A stretch of 53,371 bases of DNA, from positions 236,463-289,833 of the forward strand of contig PAQI01000005.1 in the NCBI GenBank assembly GCA_002709235.1, in the 5' to 3' direction. Shown here piece after piece: positions 8,700-16,452 of the stretch; within the stretch, counting starts at the first letter, position 1, and each line of letters starts with the position of its first letter. The notes below the pieces were generated by a model. It was not told where the DNA came from and did not search any database. It worked only from the letters and a program-made list of their open reading frames with translations. Origin of the DNA: Hirschia sp. Its GTDB lineage: Bacteria; Pseudomonadota; Alphaproteobacteria; Caulobacterales; Hyphomonadaceae. The translations under genes and the position numbers were made by a program.

Positions 8700-8954
8700 C
8701 TATTCAAACTCGTCTTCGATTTTTGGTTTCTGGGCGCTGGTACGGATAAGAGCACCGATGATGAAGATCAGGACGCCGACCGATGTCACGAAGATGAAGC
8801 CAATCTGGGCAAACATCTTTGAATACATGTCGTCATCAAAAAGCAGTGCGAGATTGCAGAGCCCCGTAAGCGTTGCCCACAGTGCGCCGGTGATCATCAC
8901 TCCATTGCCCCAGCCCCTGCGCCGCCGGTAGCTCTTCTGTTCATTGTCAGACAT
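8700..8954 (-). CDS. Small two-helix membrane protein, tandem paralog 3 (LWAxLTGxCN family)
   Basis: 84 residues. The start overlaps the stop of the upstream paralog as TGATG, implying translational coupling. Two membrane helices are visible (about residues 17-39 and 47-70), the first containing ALWATLTGLCN, a motif shared with the next two genes (LWAGLTGFCN and LWAGLTGLCN). The tail is charged (SAQKPKIEDEFE). I do not recognise the family. The set lies directly behind a radical SAM gene and an Lgt-like gene, and probably shares their transcript. The Cys-Asn pair at the end of helix 1 is the most conserved feature among the three copies. Confidence 0.75.
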   Translation of the reverse strand: MSDNEQKSYRRRRGWGNGVMITGALWATLTGLCNLALLFDDDMYSKMFAQIGFIFVTSVGVLIFIIGALIRTSAQKPKIEDEFE

Positions 8955-8970
8955 CAGTCAGGGCCTTTTT
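8945..8970 (-). repeat. Boundary repeat of the tandem duplication (copy 1)
   Basis: This 26-base stretch covers the junction between the 94-aa-frame gene end and the start of the 84-residue gene (reading KGPD-stop on the minus strand, then ATGTCTGAC). It recurs with one mismatch at 9281-9306, behind the next paralog. It marks the edge of the unit that was duplicated. Confidence 0.8.
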
Positions 8971-9229
8971 GATTCGTAGATGGACGCTTTCTTATGACAA
9001 GGAGAAGACCCCAGATGAGCAGGATAATGCCAGGCAGAAAAACGAACACACCTATAAAGAGAAATACCGATTTGAGATGGTTATTCTCATCCAGATAGAT
9101 CTGGATATTGCAGAAACCTGTCAGACCTGCCCATAGCACTCCAAGGATCATGCAGGTAACGCCCCTGTCGCGGGCTTCTTTCCATTCAGCCTGACTCCGA
9201 GCGGACACATCTGGTTCTTTATCTGGCAT
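8954..9229 (-). CDS. Small two-helix membrane protein, tandem paralog 2
   Basis: 91 residues from ATG 9229; a GTG nine bases upstream is in frame, but GAGGAGG sits eight bases before the ATG. The first 25 residues are charged and cytoplasmic-looking (MPDKEPDVSARSQAEWKEAR), followed by two helices (about 23-43 and 53-77) with the shared motif LWAGLTGFCN. The C-terminus ends KGPD like paralog 1 of the series. Remarkably, its ribosome site lies in a copied piece of the 3' end of the radical SAM gene (see the repeat at 9225-9306). Its stop overlaps the next gene's start. Function unknown. Confidence 0.75.
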   Translation of the reverse strand: MPDKEPDVSARSQAEWKEARDRGVTCMILGVLWAGLTGFCNIQIYLDENNHLKSVFLFIGVFVFLPGIILLIWGLLLVIRKRPSTNQKGPD

Positions 9230-9306
9230 TTCCCGCACCTCCTCAACGAGATGCCTGGCGGGGGCATCTGTGCAGTAAAATGTCAGACATCAGTCAGGAC
9301 CTTTTT
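9225..9306 (-). repeat. Copied 3' fragment of the radical SAM gene plus duplication boundary
   Basis: Bases 9225-9280 match 9537-9592 (the last codons of the radical SAM gene) with a few substitutions and one deletion. Read on the minus strand in the old frame they still encode FYCTDAPARHLVEEVRE, compared with FYRTDAPARHLVEEVRG at the true end. Bases 9281-9306 match 8945-8970. Together they show that a unit of roughly 310-340 bases (radical SAM tail plus small membrane gene) was duplicated in tandem. The fragment supplies the GAGGAGG ribosome site for the gene starting at 9229. Confidence 0.85.
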
Positions 9307-9541
9307 GAGAGGTTTCTTTCAACAAAATTATACCGATGAAGAGCAATGCTGCGCCTGGCAGGAAAACGAACAACATGATGCCCACGACCAAGGGGTCAAA
9401 AAGGACTTCAAGGCTCACCATCAGCAAACCGAAATTGCACAAGCCCGTCAGCCCGGCCCAGAGCGCGCCGATTGTGGTCAGCAACATCGCTGCAATCCGT
9501 TTGGCGCTTGGTTTAATTGGCGTTGGTTCGTTATTTGGCAT
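9290..9541 (-). CDS. Small two-helix membrane protein, tandem paralog 1
   Basis: 83 residues from ATG 9541. The upstream in-frame extension is only the out-of-frame translation of the radical SAM end, and GAGGAGG precedes this ATG by nine bases. The start overlaps the end of the radical SAM gene by 11 bases, a clear sign of coupling. The N-terminus MPNNEPTPIKPSAKRIAAML is short and basic. Two helices follow (about 16-40 and 48-75), with the shared motif LWAGLTGLCN, and the end ETSQKGPD matches that of paralog 2. This is probably the ancestral copy, because it keeps the direct link to the complete radical SAM gene. Function unknown. Confidence 0.75.
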   Translation of the reverse strand: MPNNEPTPIKPSAKRIAAMLLTTIGALWAGLTGLCNFGLLMVSLEVLFDPLVVGIMLFVFLPGAALLFIGIILLKETSQKGPD

Positions 9542-10934
9542 GTCCCCGCACCTCCTCGACGAGATGCCTGGCGGGGGCATCTGTGCGGTAGAAGGTATTG
9601 TAGGTATCGAACGGATAGATGCCGCCATCCGGTTCCACAAAATGGACGCAGGAGCGTTTGACACCCCCGAGATCAAAATTGAACCGGTCCATGAACTGGG
9701 AAATCACGACCCGGAAAGTGGACCCATAGCTCATACCTTCAGGCGCTTCGACTTCCGGCAGGCAGCACAGCAATGCGGCCAGCTTGTCGGAAGCGTCGCC
9801 GGATGTGGCGGGCAGGGAGAACAGGTCGAAGATCTTCTCGCGCAATTGCGGGAACTGCTCGAAGGTAACGGTGTTGGGCACATGTACCACCAGCATTTCA
9901 CGCGGGATCATTGATGTGACAGGTGCCACGGTCTGATCGCGGCGCAGGCCATAGGCGATGGAAATCTGTTCCGGATTGCAGGGCAGGGGAATGTAGTCTT
10001 CCAGCGCAAACACACCCGCTTCGGCGGCGCGGCGGCGCACTTCCGACAGGGTGATGCGGTCTGTCTTTTCTTCAAAGCCTTCATTGCGTCCGGCATCCTG
10101 AACCGGCTGCAGCGTCACGCCGCGCACGCATTTCCATTGCAGGGCATGGCGAATGATATCAGCGATCTCGGTATCATTGACGCCCTTGCGCACGGTGACG
10201 ACGAGCGTGACGGAGACATTGCGCGCTTCCAGCGCTTCGAGTGCCTGCTGGCGAATGGCGCGCAAGTCTGCACCGCGCAGTTCCATCAGGGCATCGCGCT
10301 GGAGGGAATCAAATTGCAGGTAGATCTCGAACTCGGGCATATATGTCGCCAGCCGGTCGACAAATTCCGGGTCGCGCGCAATGCGCAGGCCATTGGTATT
10401 GACCATGAGATGACGGATCGGACGAGCCTTGGCGGCGTCCAGGATCTCGAAAAATTGCGGGTGAAGCGTGGGCTCACCGCCGGAAATCTGCACGAGATCC
10501 GGTTCTCCCTCTGCCTCGACCAGTGCATCCAGCATGGCTTCGACTTCAGCAAGCGTTCTGGTCGTTTCCTTTGCGGGCGATGAATTGGCAAAGCAGACCG
10601 GGCAGGTCAGATTGCAGACCTCATTGATCTCCACAATGGCGAGACAGGAATGCTGTTCATGATCCGGGCACAAGCCGCAATCAAACGGGCAGCCATGTTC
10701 GGTGCGTGTATGCACGGTTTCGGGGCGGTCGCCGGGTTTGAGATATTCCTTGCAGAGTTTCCAATAGGCCACATCGTCGGAAATCAGGGTCTTCTGCACG
10801 CCGTGGTCATGACAGCGCTTCTGGTAGAAGACATTCTGGTCCTCGATGATGATCTTGGCCGGAACAAGCCTGTAGCAGTGCTCGCACAGGCTGGTGGTTT
10901 CACCCCAGAAGATATAGGGCGCGCTCTTACGCAT
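9531..10934 (-). CDS. Radical SAM enzyme resembling tetraether lipid synthase (Tes/COG1964 type)
   Basis: 467 residues from ATG 10934, which lies inside the end of the Lgt-like gene (8-base overlap). The Cys layout is distinctive: Cys17/Cys20 with Cys41 (CEHCYRLVPA and RCHDHG) look like a small metal knuckle; Cys82, Cys86 and Cys89 (GCPFDCGLCPDH) and Cys97 follow; and the radical SAM cluster motif CNLTCPVC is at 107-114. The SAM-binding GGEP is in QISGGEPTLHPQF. This N-terminal arrangement is that of MJ0619/MA_1486-like proteins, which include the archaeal enzyme joining lipid chains tail to tail. Several further Cys in the C-terminal part (LPCNPEQ, LLCCLPEVE, RSCVHF) could hold auxiliary clusters. 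That the substrate here is a membrane lipid is inference from homology and the Lgt-like neighbour. Other COG1964 members are uncharacterised. Confidence 0.85.
   Translation of the reverse strand: MRKSAPYIFWGETTSLCEHCYRLVPAKIIIEDQNVFYQKRCHDHGVQKTLISDDVAYWKLCKEYLKPGDRPETVHTRTEHGCPFDCGLCPDHEQHSCLAIVEINEVCNLTCPVCFANSSPAKETTRTLAEVEAMLDALVEAEGEPDLVQISGGEPTLHPQFFEILDAAKARPIRHLMVNTNGLRIARDPEFVDRLATYMPEFEIYLQFDSLQRDALMELRGADLRAIRQQALEALEARNVSVTLVVTVRKGVNDTEIADIIRHALQWKCVRGVTLQPVQDAGRNEGFEEKTDRITLSEVRRRAAEAGVFALEDYIPLPCNPEQISIAYGLRRDQTVAPVTSMIPREMLVVHVPNTVTFEQFPQLREKIFDLFSLPATSGDASDKLAALLCCLPEVEAPEGMSYGSTFRVVISQFMDRFNFDLGGVKRSCVHFVEPDGGIYPFDTYNTFYRTDAPARHLVEEVRGHAK
9537..9592 (-). repeat. 3' end of the radical SAM gene, source copy of the duplicated fragment
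   Basis: Encodes the C-terminal radical SAM residues TDAPARHLVEEVRGHAK and carries the ribosome site of the first small paralog. A near-identical copy lies at 9225-9280. Confidence 0.85.
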
Positions 10935-11655
10935 GCGGAGCTTCCTTTGTTCCGTTGAATGCGATCCAGCCCAAGCCGTAAATGACAAGCGCGGCGCAAA
11001 TAAGATGAAATGAATTGAGGGGGTCGATCACGGTGGGATAGGGTTTGAGGAACTCCCAGATGAAACGCTGTGTTCCGTAATAGATGACCATGACCTGAAA
11101 CCCGTATCCCACAGCCCAGCGGGCCCGTTGGTGGAGTGCGATCAGAAAGACGATCAGGAAGGCCAGCATGGCCAGTGATTCATAGGCCTGAACGGGATGA
11201 CGGGCGATGCCATCTTCCAGCATCACCGCCCAGGGCAGGTCTGACGGGGTGCCGAAAGTCTGGTCGGCCATGCCCGCAAACAGGCATCCCCAGCGGCCAA
11301 TGACGATGCCGACAGTCAGTGGCAGAACGAAATTGCCGCCTGTCGAGCGCGTCATGCCTGTAAAATGCTTGTAGAGTTCAACGCCGATGATCCCGCCGAG
11401 CAGCGCACCGGCTATGGAATGTCCCAACCCGATCTGGCCGCGCAATATGTCAGGCAATGTGCCGGCGATATAGGCACCGAGGATCGCACCGATAGCCAAG
11501 CATAGCAGGTAGGCACCGGGCGGTGTCTGTTGTCGCCAGTCAGCGGGTGTCAGGCCCGTGCGATTGGCCAACCAGGCTGCACCGACAGCACACGCCCATG
11601 CCAGAGCCTCGAAGGGCAGATGCAGGAGCGCAGATGTGGGCAGTGCGATCGTCAT
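10927..11655 (-). CDS. Lgt-like (prolipoprotein diacylglyceryl transferase family) integral membrane protein with altered signature
   Basis: 242 residues from ATG 11655, chosen over a TTG eight codons upstream because GGGGGGA lies just before it. About seven membrane helices. The Lgt pattern is recognisable: IGRWGCLFAGMADQTFGTPSDLPW in place of the usual GRxGNFxN signature, then RHPVQAYES (normally HPxQLYES) and QRFIWEFLKP (normally RfxxEflR). The signature Arg is kept, but the Asn residues of GNFxN are replaced (Cys and Ala), so ordinary lipoprotein diacylglyceryl transfer is doubtful; it may be a paralog acting on another lipid or substrate. The gene overlaps the radical SAM gene by 8 bases and must be cotranscribed with it. 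A true lgt would be expected elsewhere in the genome. Confidence 0.85.
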   Translation of the reverse strand: MTIALPTSALLHLPFEALAWACAVGAAWLANRTGLTPADWRQQTPPGAYLLCLAIGAILGAYIAGTLPDILRGQIGLGHSIAGALLGGIIGVELYKHFTGMTRSTGGNFVLPLTVGIVIGRWGCLFAGMADQTFGTPSDLPWAVMLEDGIARHPVQAYESLAMLAFLIVFLIALHQRARWAVGYGFQVMVIYYGTQRFIWEFLKPYPTVIDPLNSFHLICAALVIYGLGWIAFNGTKEAPHA

Positions 11656-11743
11656 CTGAACATCCCCCCGATCATTCAACAGACCCGGATATCAAGACGT
11701 TGAATGGAGAAATGATCAAGCCCTCGCCGTGGCCAGACCGGAT

Positions 11744-13195
11744 TTATTCCTCCGGTTTGGTGTCTGACTTGTCGTTCGGAGTTTCGATGCGCACGGGGAG
11801 GGGTTCGGAGGAACGGATGTGCAGGTCGCGTTGGGGGAAGGGGATCTCGATGCCATTTGCTTCCAGCGCGCCCAGGATCTCCCAGTTATAATCCGCAATG
11901 ACCTTGGACGGGCGGGCCACGGCGTCTTCGGTGATCCACACGACCAGTTCGAAATTCAGGGAGCTGTCGCCAAATCCGACAAGCCAGACCTGAGGTTCGC
12001 GGCCGGGTCTGTCCCATGTCCATTTCACATTCTTGACGGCTTCCAGAATGCAATCCCTTACCAGTTCCTTCTTCGTGCCATAGGCCACGCCGAACGGGAT
12101 CTTCATGCGACGCAGGGTCTCGCGGTGAGTCCAGTTGATGACTTGTGACTTGATGAACTCCTCATTGGGCACGAGGATGTCGACATTGTCATTGGTGGTC
12201 ACGAGGGTGGAGCGGATATTGATCTCGCGCACCGATCCGGTCACGCCTGATTGCAGTTCGATGAAATCGCCCACCTTGATGGACTTTTCAAAGAGGATGA
12301 TGATCCCGGAGATGAAGTTCGAGAAGATCGCCTGAAGCCCGAAACCGATCCCGACACCCAATGCACCGGTGAAGACCGCCAGCGCGGTGAGCGGTATGCC
12401 CAGCGTCTGAATGGCGATCAGAATGGCGATCGTCATGAAGCCGACCTTGAGGATCTGACCCAGCAGCCCGGCGATGGAAGGGTTGAGCGTCTTGGCGGTC
12501 TTCAGGCGCGATTGGGCGGCATCACCCGCAAAGCGTCCGATCCACAAGGCAATAACAGCAATGATGATACTGGTGAGGATCTTGAGCACCGAGACTTCCT
12601 GTCCGGCAATGGGAAAGGAGGTTTCGCGCAGGGAATTCACCACAGGATCGAGCCAGCGCAGGATATAGAGCGCGGCAATCGTCCACGCGATGACCGAGAT
12701 CGCGCTTGACCAGAATCCGGCCTTCACATTGGTGGCGACCAGCCGCACCACGATCCAGGCATTCATCAGACTGGCAGCGACGCGCAAACCGTTGACGGGC
12801 AATTGGTTGATCGTGAACAGCGCAATCGACATCCACAGGATCAGCACGATGATGGCAGGCCAGACAACGCTGGCGAGGGAAAGATAAAGCCGGCTCAGAA
12901 TGTCATGGTTCGCATCGCGCGCCTCGGCCATCGCCCGTAGTTTTTTCACCGGATAGCGCGAAATCGCAAAGCCCAGCAGGACCGCAACAACGATCACGCT
13001 CAGCTGCCAGACGGAACTCCATGACATCAGCTCATTGGTGAAGGCTGCAAAGGCCTCGCGAAGCCTGACCATCAGATCTTCAGGTTCGATCTGCGAGGGA
13101 GGCAGAGGTGTTGGTGTTGCATCCGGCGAAGGCGTGGGCGCAGGCGCGCTGTCCTGGATTTGCAGGAAGCGGAAGGGGAGTGTCGTCAAAGCCAT
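11744..13195 (-). CDS. MscS-family mechanosensitive channel
   Basis: 483 residues, longer than E. coli MscS (286) because of an N-terminal Pro/Thr-rich periplasmic segment (PAPTPSPDATPTPLPPS) and extra membrane helices. The core pore helix and MscS domain are clear: TGALGVGIGFGLQAIFSNF followed by FEKSIKVGDFIEL, then the beta domain (VREINIRSTLVTTNDN) and the C-terminal mixed domain (VWITEDAVARPSKVIADYNW). Such channels open on hypo-osmotic shock and release solutes. The start overlaps the end of the ZntB-like gene by 10 bases, so the pair is one transcriptional unit. Family firm, exact subtype not. Confidence 0.93.
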   Translation of the reverse strand: MALTTLPFRFLQIQDSAPAPTPSPDATPTPLPPSQIEPEDLMVRLREAFAAFTNELMSWSSVWQLSVIVVAVLLGFAISRYPVKKLRAMAEARDANHDILSRLYLSLASVVWPAIIVLILWMSIALFTINQLPVNGLRVAASLMNAWIVVRLVATNVKAGFWSSAISVIAWTIAALYILRWLDPVVNSLRETSFPIAGQEVSVLKILTSIIIAVIALWIGRFAGDAAQSRLKTAKTLNPSIAGLLGQILKVGFMTIAILIAIQTLGIPLTALAVFTGALGVGIGFGLQAIFSNFISGIIILFEKSIKVGDFIELQSGVTGSVREINIRSTLVTTNDNVDILVPNEEFIKSQVINWTHRETLRRMKIPFGVAYGTKKELVRDCILEAVKNVKWTWDRPGREPQVWLVGFGDSSLNFELVVWITEDAVARPSKVIADYNWEILGALEANGIEIPFPQRDLHIRSSEPLPVRIETPNDKSDTKPEE

Positions 13196-14208
13196 TTGAG
13201 TTTCCTGAAGAGCCAGAATTGAATGCTCATCAGGCCAACGAGCACGGTCACGGTGATCCAGAACGCATAATGGGAATTCACACCCGGCATGCCGCCGACA
13301 TTGATGCCAAGCAGACCGGTGATGAATCCCAGCGGCAGGAACACCGCAGTGATGATGGAAAGAATATACATGGTGTGATTGGTCTTGTGGGACGCGCGGC
13401 TGTCCAGATCATCCTGCAGCACGAGCGCACTTTCCTTTGAAACATCAAGATCCTCCAGATAACGCGCCAGCCTGTCCAGTGTTTCACGAATGTCGGTGAG
13501 ATTGGCCTTGGTCAGCCAGCTGGGCGGGTTGCGGCGAATCTCCAGCAGGGCTTCATGCTGGGGTGACATATAGCGTTTGAGAGCCAGACAGTTGCGCCGA
13601 ATATCGGAAATCTTGTCGAGCAACATTTCCACGCTGAGATTGTCGCCATTGTCTTCCATCACGTCGATTTCGTCATTCATGTCGACAATCGCGACATTCA
13701 TCTTTGCGACAAGCTGTTCGATCAGATCGGTGAGAAGATCGCCCGATGTGTTTGGTCCCTGACCTGCATCCAGGCGTGCCAGGATATCGCGCGGCGTCTG
13801 AAGCGGGCGGCGGCGAAAGGAAACGACACGCGTGTCATCGGCCCAGATTTGCAGGGCGATCATGTCCTCGCGCTCGGCATTGGGATTGAAATTGATACCG
13901 CGCAGGATTGTCACCATCGTATCTTCCTCGCGAAAGGCACGTGGGCGGGTTTCATTGGACAGGAGCACTTCCAGCGTCGCATCAGAAAGATTCAGATGTG
14001 GTTGTGCCCAGCTGGCAACGGCCTCGACGGTCCGGTCCATATGCAGCCACAACACATCGCCGGGATTTTGCGGGGTCCAGTCCTGGGCATCCTCCCAGCC
14101 AATATGACGACATCCACCCTTGCCATCCAGAATACAGCCGAACACCAGCCCGGTGACAGGATCGGCCGCAAAGCCCGAAGTTTGTGTGGCGACTTCTTTT
14201 TTCGGCAT
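13186..14208 (-). CDS. zntB: CorA-superfamily transporter, ZntB type
   Basis: 340 residues from ATG 14208. No good ribosome site precedes this ATG, and the upstream extension of the frame is unconvincing, so translation may be leaderless or weak. The large cytoplasmic domain (MPKKEVATQTSGFAADPVTG onward) contains long helices (DRLARYLEDLDVSKESALVL), followed by two C-terminal membrane helices around residues 280-335. The loop between them reads GINVGGMPGVNSHYAFW, the ZntB variant (GxNVGGxP) rather than the GMN of Mg-specific CorA. ZntB proteins move zinc and probably other divalent ions across the inner membrane. The gene overlaps the MscS gene downstream. Confidence 0.9.
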   Translation of the reverse strand: MPKKEVATQTSGFAADPVTGLVFGCILDGKGGCRHIGWEDAQDWTPQNPGDVLWLHMDRTVEAVASWAQPHLNLSDATLEVLLSNETRPRAFREEDTMVTILRGINFNPNAEREDMIALQIWADDTRVVSFRRRPLQTPRDILARLDAGQGPNTSGDLLTDLIEQLVAKMNVAIVDMNDEIDVMEDNGDNLSVEMLLDKISDIRRNCLALKRYMSPQHEALLEIRRNPPSWLTKANLTDIRETLDRLARYLEDLDVSKESALVLQDDLDSRASHKTNHTMYILSIITAVFLPLGFITGLLGINVGGMPGVNSHYAFWITVTVLVGLMSIQFWLFRKLKWL

Positions 14209-14429
14209 TTTATGTCTGCATACAGTCAGATTGGAACAAGACATGAGGGTTGCCATGTCGAACGTGCATGGCAAGTCATTTTTCCTGGCTTACGCATGCA
14301 ATGCTTTCAACGGATCACAAATGCGTGTGCTGTTGCGATATCTCTCTGGAACCGGCAGTCATGGCGAGAGCCTTACGGGTCGCATGGCAAAAAACACCAT
14401 ATGAGGCAACTTGACCCCCGGTTCGGACG

Positions 14430-14458
14430 TTGACGCCGCTGCGATGAAAGGCTATGGC
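14430..14458 (+). promoter_or_regulatory. Predicted sigma-70-type promoter of the ilv leader transcript
   Basis: TTGACG (14430-14435) and TATGGC (14453-14458) are separated by exactly 17 bases. Transcription would start near 14465, just ahead of the leader peptide at 14481. Position and spacing fit well, although the -10 hexamer is only a fair match. Confidence 0.6.
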
Positions 14459-14480
14459 CATTCCTAACAAGGTTTTTGGA

Positions 14481-14540
14481 ATGATCATGCCCCACGCGGT
14501 TTACAACGTACTCGTTATTAGCCCGGCATCCCTCGCTTAA
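14481..14540 (+). CDS. ilv attenuator leader peptide
   Basis: A 19-residue reading frame, MIMPHAVYNVLVISPASLA, with a second possible start at 14487. It contains four consecutive regulatory codons, Val-Leu-Val-Ile (GTA CTC GTT ATT, 14508-14519), the end products of the pathway encoded downstream. Its stop lies inside the loop of the hairpin at 14522-14558, and a terminator hairpin follows. This is the arrangement of ribosome-mediated attenuation: stalling at these codons when charged Val, Leu or Ile tRNA is scarce would free bases for antitermination. The frame was read directly from the sequence; its use as a leader is inference from position, codon content and structure. Confidence 0.8.
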   Translation: MIMPHAVYNVLVISPASLA

Positions 14541-14558
14541 CGCGGAAGGGATGTCGGG
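14522..14558 (+). promoter_or_regulatory. Leader hairpin (protector) of the ilv attenuator
   Basis: Bases 14522-14533 pair with 14547-14558 in a 12-bp stem (one G-U pair), and three more pairs (CGC/GCG) can form inside the loop. A ribosome paused on the Val-Leu-Val-Ile codons would cover its left arm. The freed right side GGAAGGG (14544-14550) can then pair with CCCTTTT (14586-14592), disrupting the terminator stem. Confidence 0.7.
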
Positions 14559-14568
14559 TTTATGAAAC

Positions 14569-14594
14569 AAGGGCTCCTGAAGGGGCCCTTTTTC
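14569..14594 (+). terminator. ilv attenuator terminator
   Basis: Nine continuous base pairs: AAGGGCTCC (14569-14577) with GGGGCCCTT (14582-14590), one T-G pair, four-base loop TGAA, and a run of five T. It lies 28 bases after the leader stop and 66 bases before ilvI, as expected for an attenuator and not for the end of another gene. Confidence 0.8.
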
Positions 14595-14659
14595 GTTTCT
14601 CCGCGTTGCTGCATGACAAACTTCCAGTTCAACCTCTTTGACCTCTCGGAGACATTACA

Positions 14660-16438
14660 ATGGCACCCAAGGATGGCGCCCACTCCAGAAAAGACGCGCT
14701 GACCGGCGCTGAAATCGTAATTCGCGCACTTACAGATCAAGGCGTCGACACCGTGTTCGGATATCCCGGTGGTGCGGTCTTGCCGATCTATGATGCGATC
14801 TACCGGCAAAACGCGCTTCAGCATGTGCTTGTTCGCCATGAACAGGGCGCAGGCCATGCGGCTGAGGGCTATGCCCGTTCGACCGGAAAATGCGGCGTTG
14901 TACTGGTGACGTCCGGGCCCGGCGCAACCAATATGGTCACACCCATTGCCGATGCGATGATGGATTCCATTCCGATGGTTGTCCTGACCGGGCAGGTGCC
15001 AACGCATCTGATCGGCACGGATGCCTTTCAGGAATGTGACACGGTGGGTGTGACCCGCGCCTGCGCCAAGCACAATTATCTGGTGAAGAACGTGAATGAT
15101 CTGGGCCGGATCATCCATGAGGCATTCTATGTCGCCACGACGGGACGTCCGGGGCCTGTGGTTGTTGATATTCCCAAGGATGTTCAGTTCGCATCAGGCC
15201 TCTATGTCGGGCCCGAAGCCATCGAGCACCGCACCTATCAGCCGCGCTACAATCCCAAGACGCGCCGCATTGATCAGGCCATGGAACTGATCCTCAATGC
15301 CGAGCGTCCGATCTTCTATACGGGCGGCGGTGTAATCAATTCGGGGCCGGAAGCGTCACGGATATTGCGTGACCTTGTTGAGGAAACCAATTTTCCGATC
15401 ACCTCGACCCTGATGGGGCTGGGTGCTTATCCGGGCGATGGCGACAACTGGCTCGGCATGCTGGGCATGCATGGAAGCTATGAAGCCAATAATGCGATGC
15501 ATGATTGTGATGTCATGATCTGTATCGGCGCGCGTTTCGATGACCGCGTGACCGGGCGCCTGGATGCATTTTCGCCCAATTCCAAGAAGATCCACATCGA
15601 TATCGATCCATCCTCGATCAACAAGACGGTTCGCGTTGATGTGCCGATCGTGGCCGATTGCGAACACGCGCTGAAAGCCCTGCTGGAAGCCTGGCGTGAG
15701 CGCAAACCCAAGCGCACGCCTTCGCTCAAGGAATGGTGGAAGCAGATCAATGAATGGCGCGACGTGAATTCATTCGGCTATCCGGCGTCTGATACGCTGA
15801 TCAAGCCGCAATATGCCATTGAGCGGCTTTATGAGCTCACCAAGCACCGCAAGGATGTCTATGTCTCGACTGAAGTCGGCCAGCACCAGATGTGGGCGGC
15901 TCAGCACTTCAAGTTCGCCAAACCCAATCACTGGATGACATCTGGCGGGTTGGGCACAATGGGATATGGCTTCCCGGCAGCCCTGGGCGTACAGATGGCG
16001 CATCCCAAGGCGCTGGTCGTGGATATTGCAGGCGATGCCTCCATCCAGATGTGCATGCAGGAAATGGCGACCGCCGTGCAGTACAATCTGCCGGTCAAGG
16101 TGATGATCCTGAACAATGAATGGATGGGCATGGTGCGCCAGTGGCAGCAATTGCTGCATGGAGAGCGCTATTCACATTCCTATTCGGAAAGCCTGCCGGA
16201 CTTTGTGAAACTGGCTGAAGCCTATGGCGGCAAGGGGTTGCGCTGTGACAATCCGGGCGATCTGGATGCAACACTGACCGAGATGATCGAATATGATGGT
16301 CCGGTCCTGTTCGACTGCATGGTCGAGAAGGCCGAGAATTGCCTGCCGATGATCCCGTCGGGCGCAGCCCACAATGAGATGATCCTCGCCAATATCACCG
16401 GCGATGAGATCAGCGAATCCGGCAAGGCGCTGGTGTAG
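14660..16438 (+). CDS. ilvI: Acetolactate synthase large (catalytic) subunit
   Basis: 592 residues, standard length, with GGAGA at 14647. ThDP-enzyme domains in order: the N-terminal pyrimidine-binding domain with the catalytic Glu in LVRHEQGAGHAAEGYARSTGK; a central FAD-binding domain (DRVTGRLDAFSPNSKKIHID); and the C-terminal pyrophosphate-binding domain with the metal motif GDASIQMCMQEMATAVQYNL ending in the NNEW region (MILNNEWMGMVRQWQQLLHG). It condenses two pyruvates to acetolactate, or pyruvate with 2-oxobutyrate, the first common step of Val, Leu and Ile synthesis. First structural gene after the attenuator; ilvH follows 14 bases later. It could equally be named ilvB, since the distinction is not sequence-based. 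Confidence 0.97.
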   Translation: MAPKDGAHSRKDALTGAEIVIRALTDQGVDTVFGYPGGAVLPIYDAIYRQNALQHVLVRHEQGAGHAAEGYARSTGKCGVVLVTSGPGATNMVTPIADAMMDSIPMVVLTGQVPTHLIGTDAFQECDTVGVTRACAKHNYLVKNVNDLGRIIHEAFYVATTGRPGPVVVDIPKDVQFASGLYVGPEAIEHRTYQPRYNPKTRRIDQAMELILNAERPIFYTGGGVINSGPEASRILRDLVEETNFPITSTLMGLGAYPGDGDNWLGMLGMHGSYEANNAMHDCDVMICIGARFDDRVTGRLDAFSPNSKKIHIDIDPSSINKTVRVDVPIVADCEHALKALLEAWRERKPKRTPSLKEWWKQINEWRDVNSFGYPASDTLIKPQYAIERLYELTKHRKDVYVSTEVGQHQMWAAQHFKFAKPNHWMTSGGLGTMGYGFPAALGVQMAHPKALVVDIAGDASIQMCMQEMATAVQYNLPVKVMILNNEWMGMVRQWQQLLHGERYSHSYSESLPDFVKLAEAYGGKGLRCDNPGDLDATLTEMIEYDGPVLFDCMVEKAENCLPMIPSGAAHNEMILANITGDEISESGKALV

Positions 16439-16452
16439 GAGACGATGACGCC

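Noticed and set aside
14242-14404. 54-codon plus-strand frame before the ilv promoter
   Set aside because: No ribosome site, no recognisable features; it ends just before the promoter and is probably noncoding.
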